Below, in pieces: positions 6,005 through 6,219 of a stretch of 6,219 nt of DNA (positions are counted from its first letter, which is position 1; each line of letters begins with the position of its first letter). The stretch is from Deltaproteobacteria bacterium. GTDB taxonomy: Bacteria > Myxococcota > XYA12-FULL-58-9 > JAUUZB01. Both the position numbers and the translations under genes were made by a program. The stretch covers positions 1 through 6,219 of the forward strand of contig JAUUZB010000280.1 in the NCBI GenBank assembly GCA_030590185.1, written 5' to 3'. The notes beneath the pieces are model-generated. The model had not been told where the DNA came from, did no database searches, and worked only from the letters and a program-made list of their open reading frames with translations.

Positions 6005-6219
6005 TGCAGACCGGTTTTCTTCCCGTTGATAACGGCCAGCCACTATCGCGCAGTGCGATCCCCAAGCTGACCTTCGACGAGCTTCGCACCCAGTCACTCG
6101 AGCTCGTCGCCGAGGGCGCCGCAGTGGTTCAGTTCTTCGTCTTCGAGGACGACGCCAGTCTCACCCTCATCGCCGTGCTGCGCACCGACACCCTGCTGGT
6201 GGCTAGCTGCGAAGCGCCC
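6004..6219 (+). CDS. hyfG: Hydrogenase-4 large-subunit-like protein, N-terminal part only (72 codons)
   Basis: The gene begins at the TGATG junction with hyfF and runs off the right edge. The visible part is soluble and resembles the NuoC-like (complex I 30-kDa) N-terminal domain of HyfG/HycE: a variable start, then a helix FDELRTQSLELVAEGA (24-39), then the strand pattern VVQFFVFEDD and TLIAVLRTDTLLVAS. The full protein in this family is about 490-570 residues, with a NuoD-like catalytic domain following. The two CxxC motifs that would bind the Ni-Fe site lie outside the window, so catalytic status is unknown. The assignment rests on this weak N-terminal similarity plus its position right after hyfF, where hyfG is expected. 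It is followed in relatives by hyfI, the small subunit. Confidence 0.75.
   Translation, partial: MQTGFLPVDNGQPLSRSAIPKLTFDELRTQSLELVAEGAAVVQFFVFEDDASLTLIAVLRTDTLLVASCEAP

Noticed and set aside
1..6219. CRISPR arrays, tRNA or rRNA genes, insertion sequences, attachment sites
   Set aside because: No regularly spaced repeats, cloverleaf-like sequence, transposase coding or terminal inverted repeats were seen.

Overview
The window comes from a GC-rich bacterial genome (strong preference for G or C at third codon positions, good Shine-Dalgarno sites, tightly packed genes). It carries most of a membrane-bound hydrogenase-4/formate-hydrogenlyase-like operon on the + strand. No lineage marker is present. 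The set HyfB-HyfC-HyfE-HyfF-HyfG without HyfD recalls the Ehr clusters of Geobacter-type bacteria and the Rv0083/hycD-hycP-hycQ-hycE cluster of mycobacteria, but this is not enough to name a phylum.

Layout. (1) Positions 1-660 hold the 3' part of a gene of unrecognised function that is open to the left edge. (2) Positions 661-1043 are a 383-base gap with no convincing gene. It holds two GC-rich palindromes next to the upstream stop codon and a perfect 9-bp inverted repeat about 60 bases before the next gene. It is the only place in the window where the hyf operon promoter could lie. (3) Positions 1044-6219 hold five co-directional genes with gaps or overlaps of at most 9 bases: hyfB-like (654 aa, antiporter-like subunit), hyfC-like (305 aa, NuoH-like), hyfE-like (214 aa, with a NuoK-like C-terminal half), hyfF-like (474 aa, second antiporter-like subunit) and the first 72 codons of a hyfG-like gene (NuoC-like N-terminus of the catalytic large subunit). 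The right edge cuts this last gene.

How the genes work together. In this family HyfB and HyfF form transmembrane ion channels, HyfE links them, and HyfC anchors the soluble HyfG/HyfI arm to the membrane. Electron transfer in the soluble arm is coupled to ion movement. The ion-path residues expected of working channels are visible (Glu139, Lys217, Lys248 and Glu400 in HyfB; Glu123, Lys210 and Glu383 in HyfF). Whether the complex is a true [NiFe] hydrogenase or an Ehr-type relative without the nickel site cannot be decided here, because the cysteine motifs of HyfG lie beyond the window.

The most interesting points are the reduced subunit set (no HyfD, no ferredoxin-like subunit at the 5' end), an unusual HyfC loop at the presumed arm interface, the undecided identity of the catalytic subunit, and the inverted repeat upstream of the operon.
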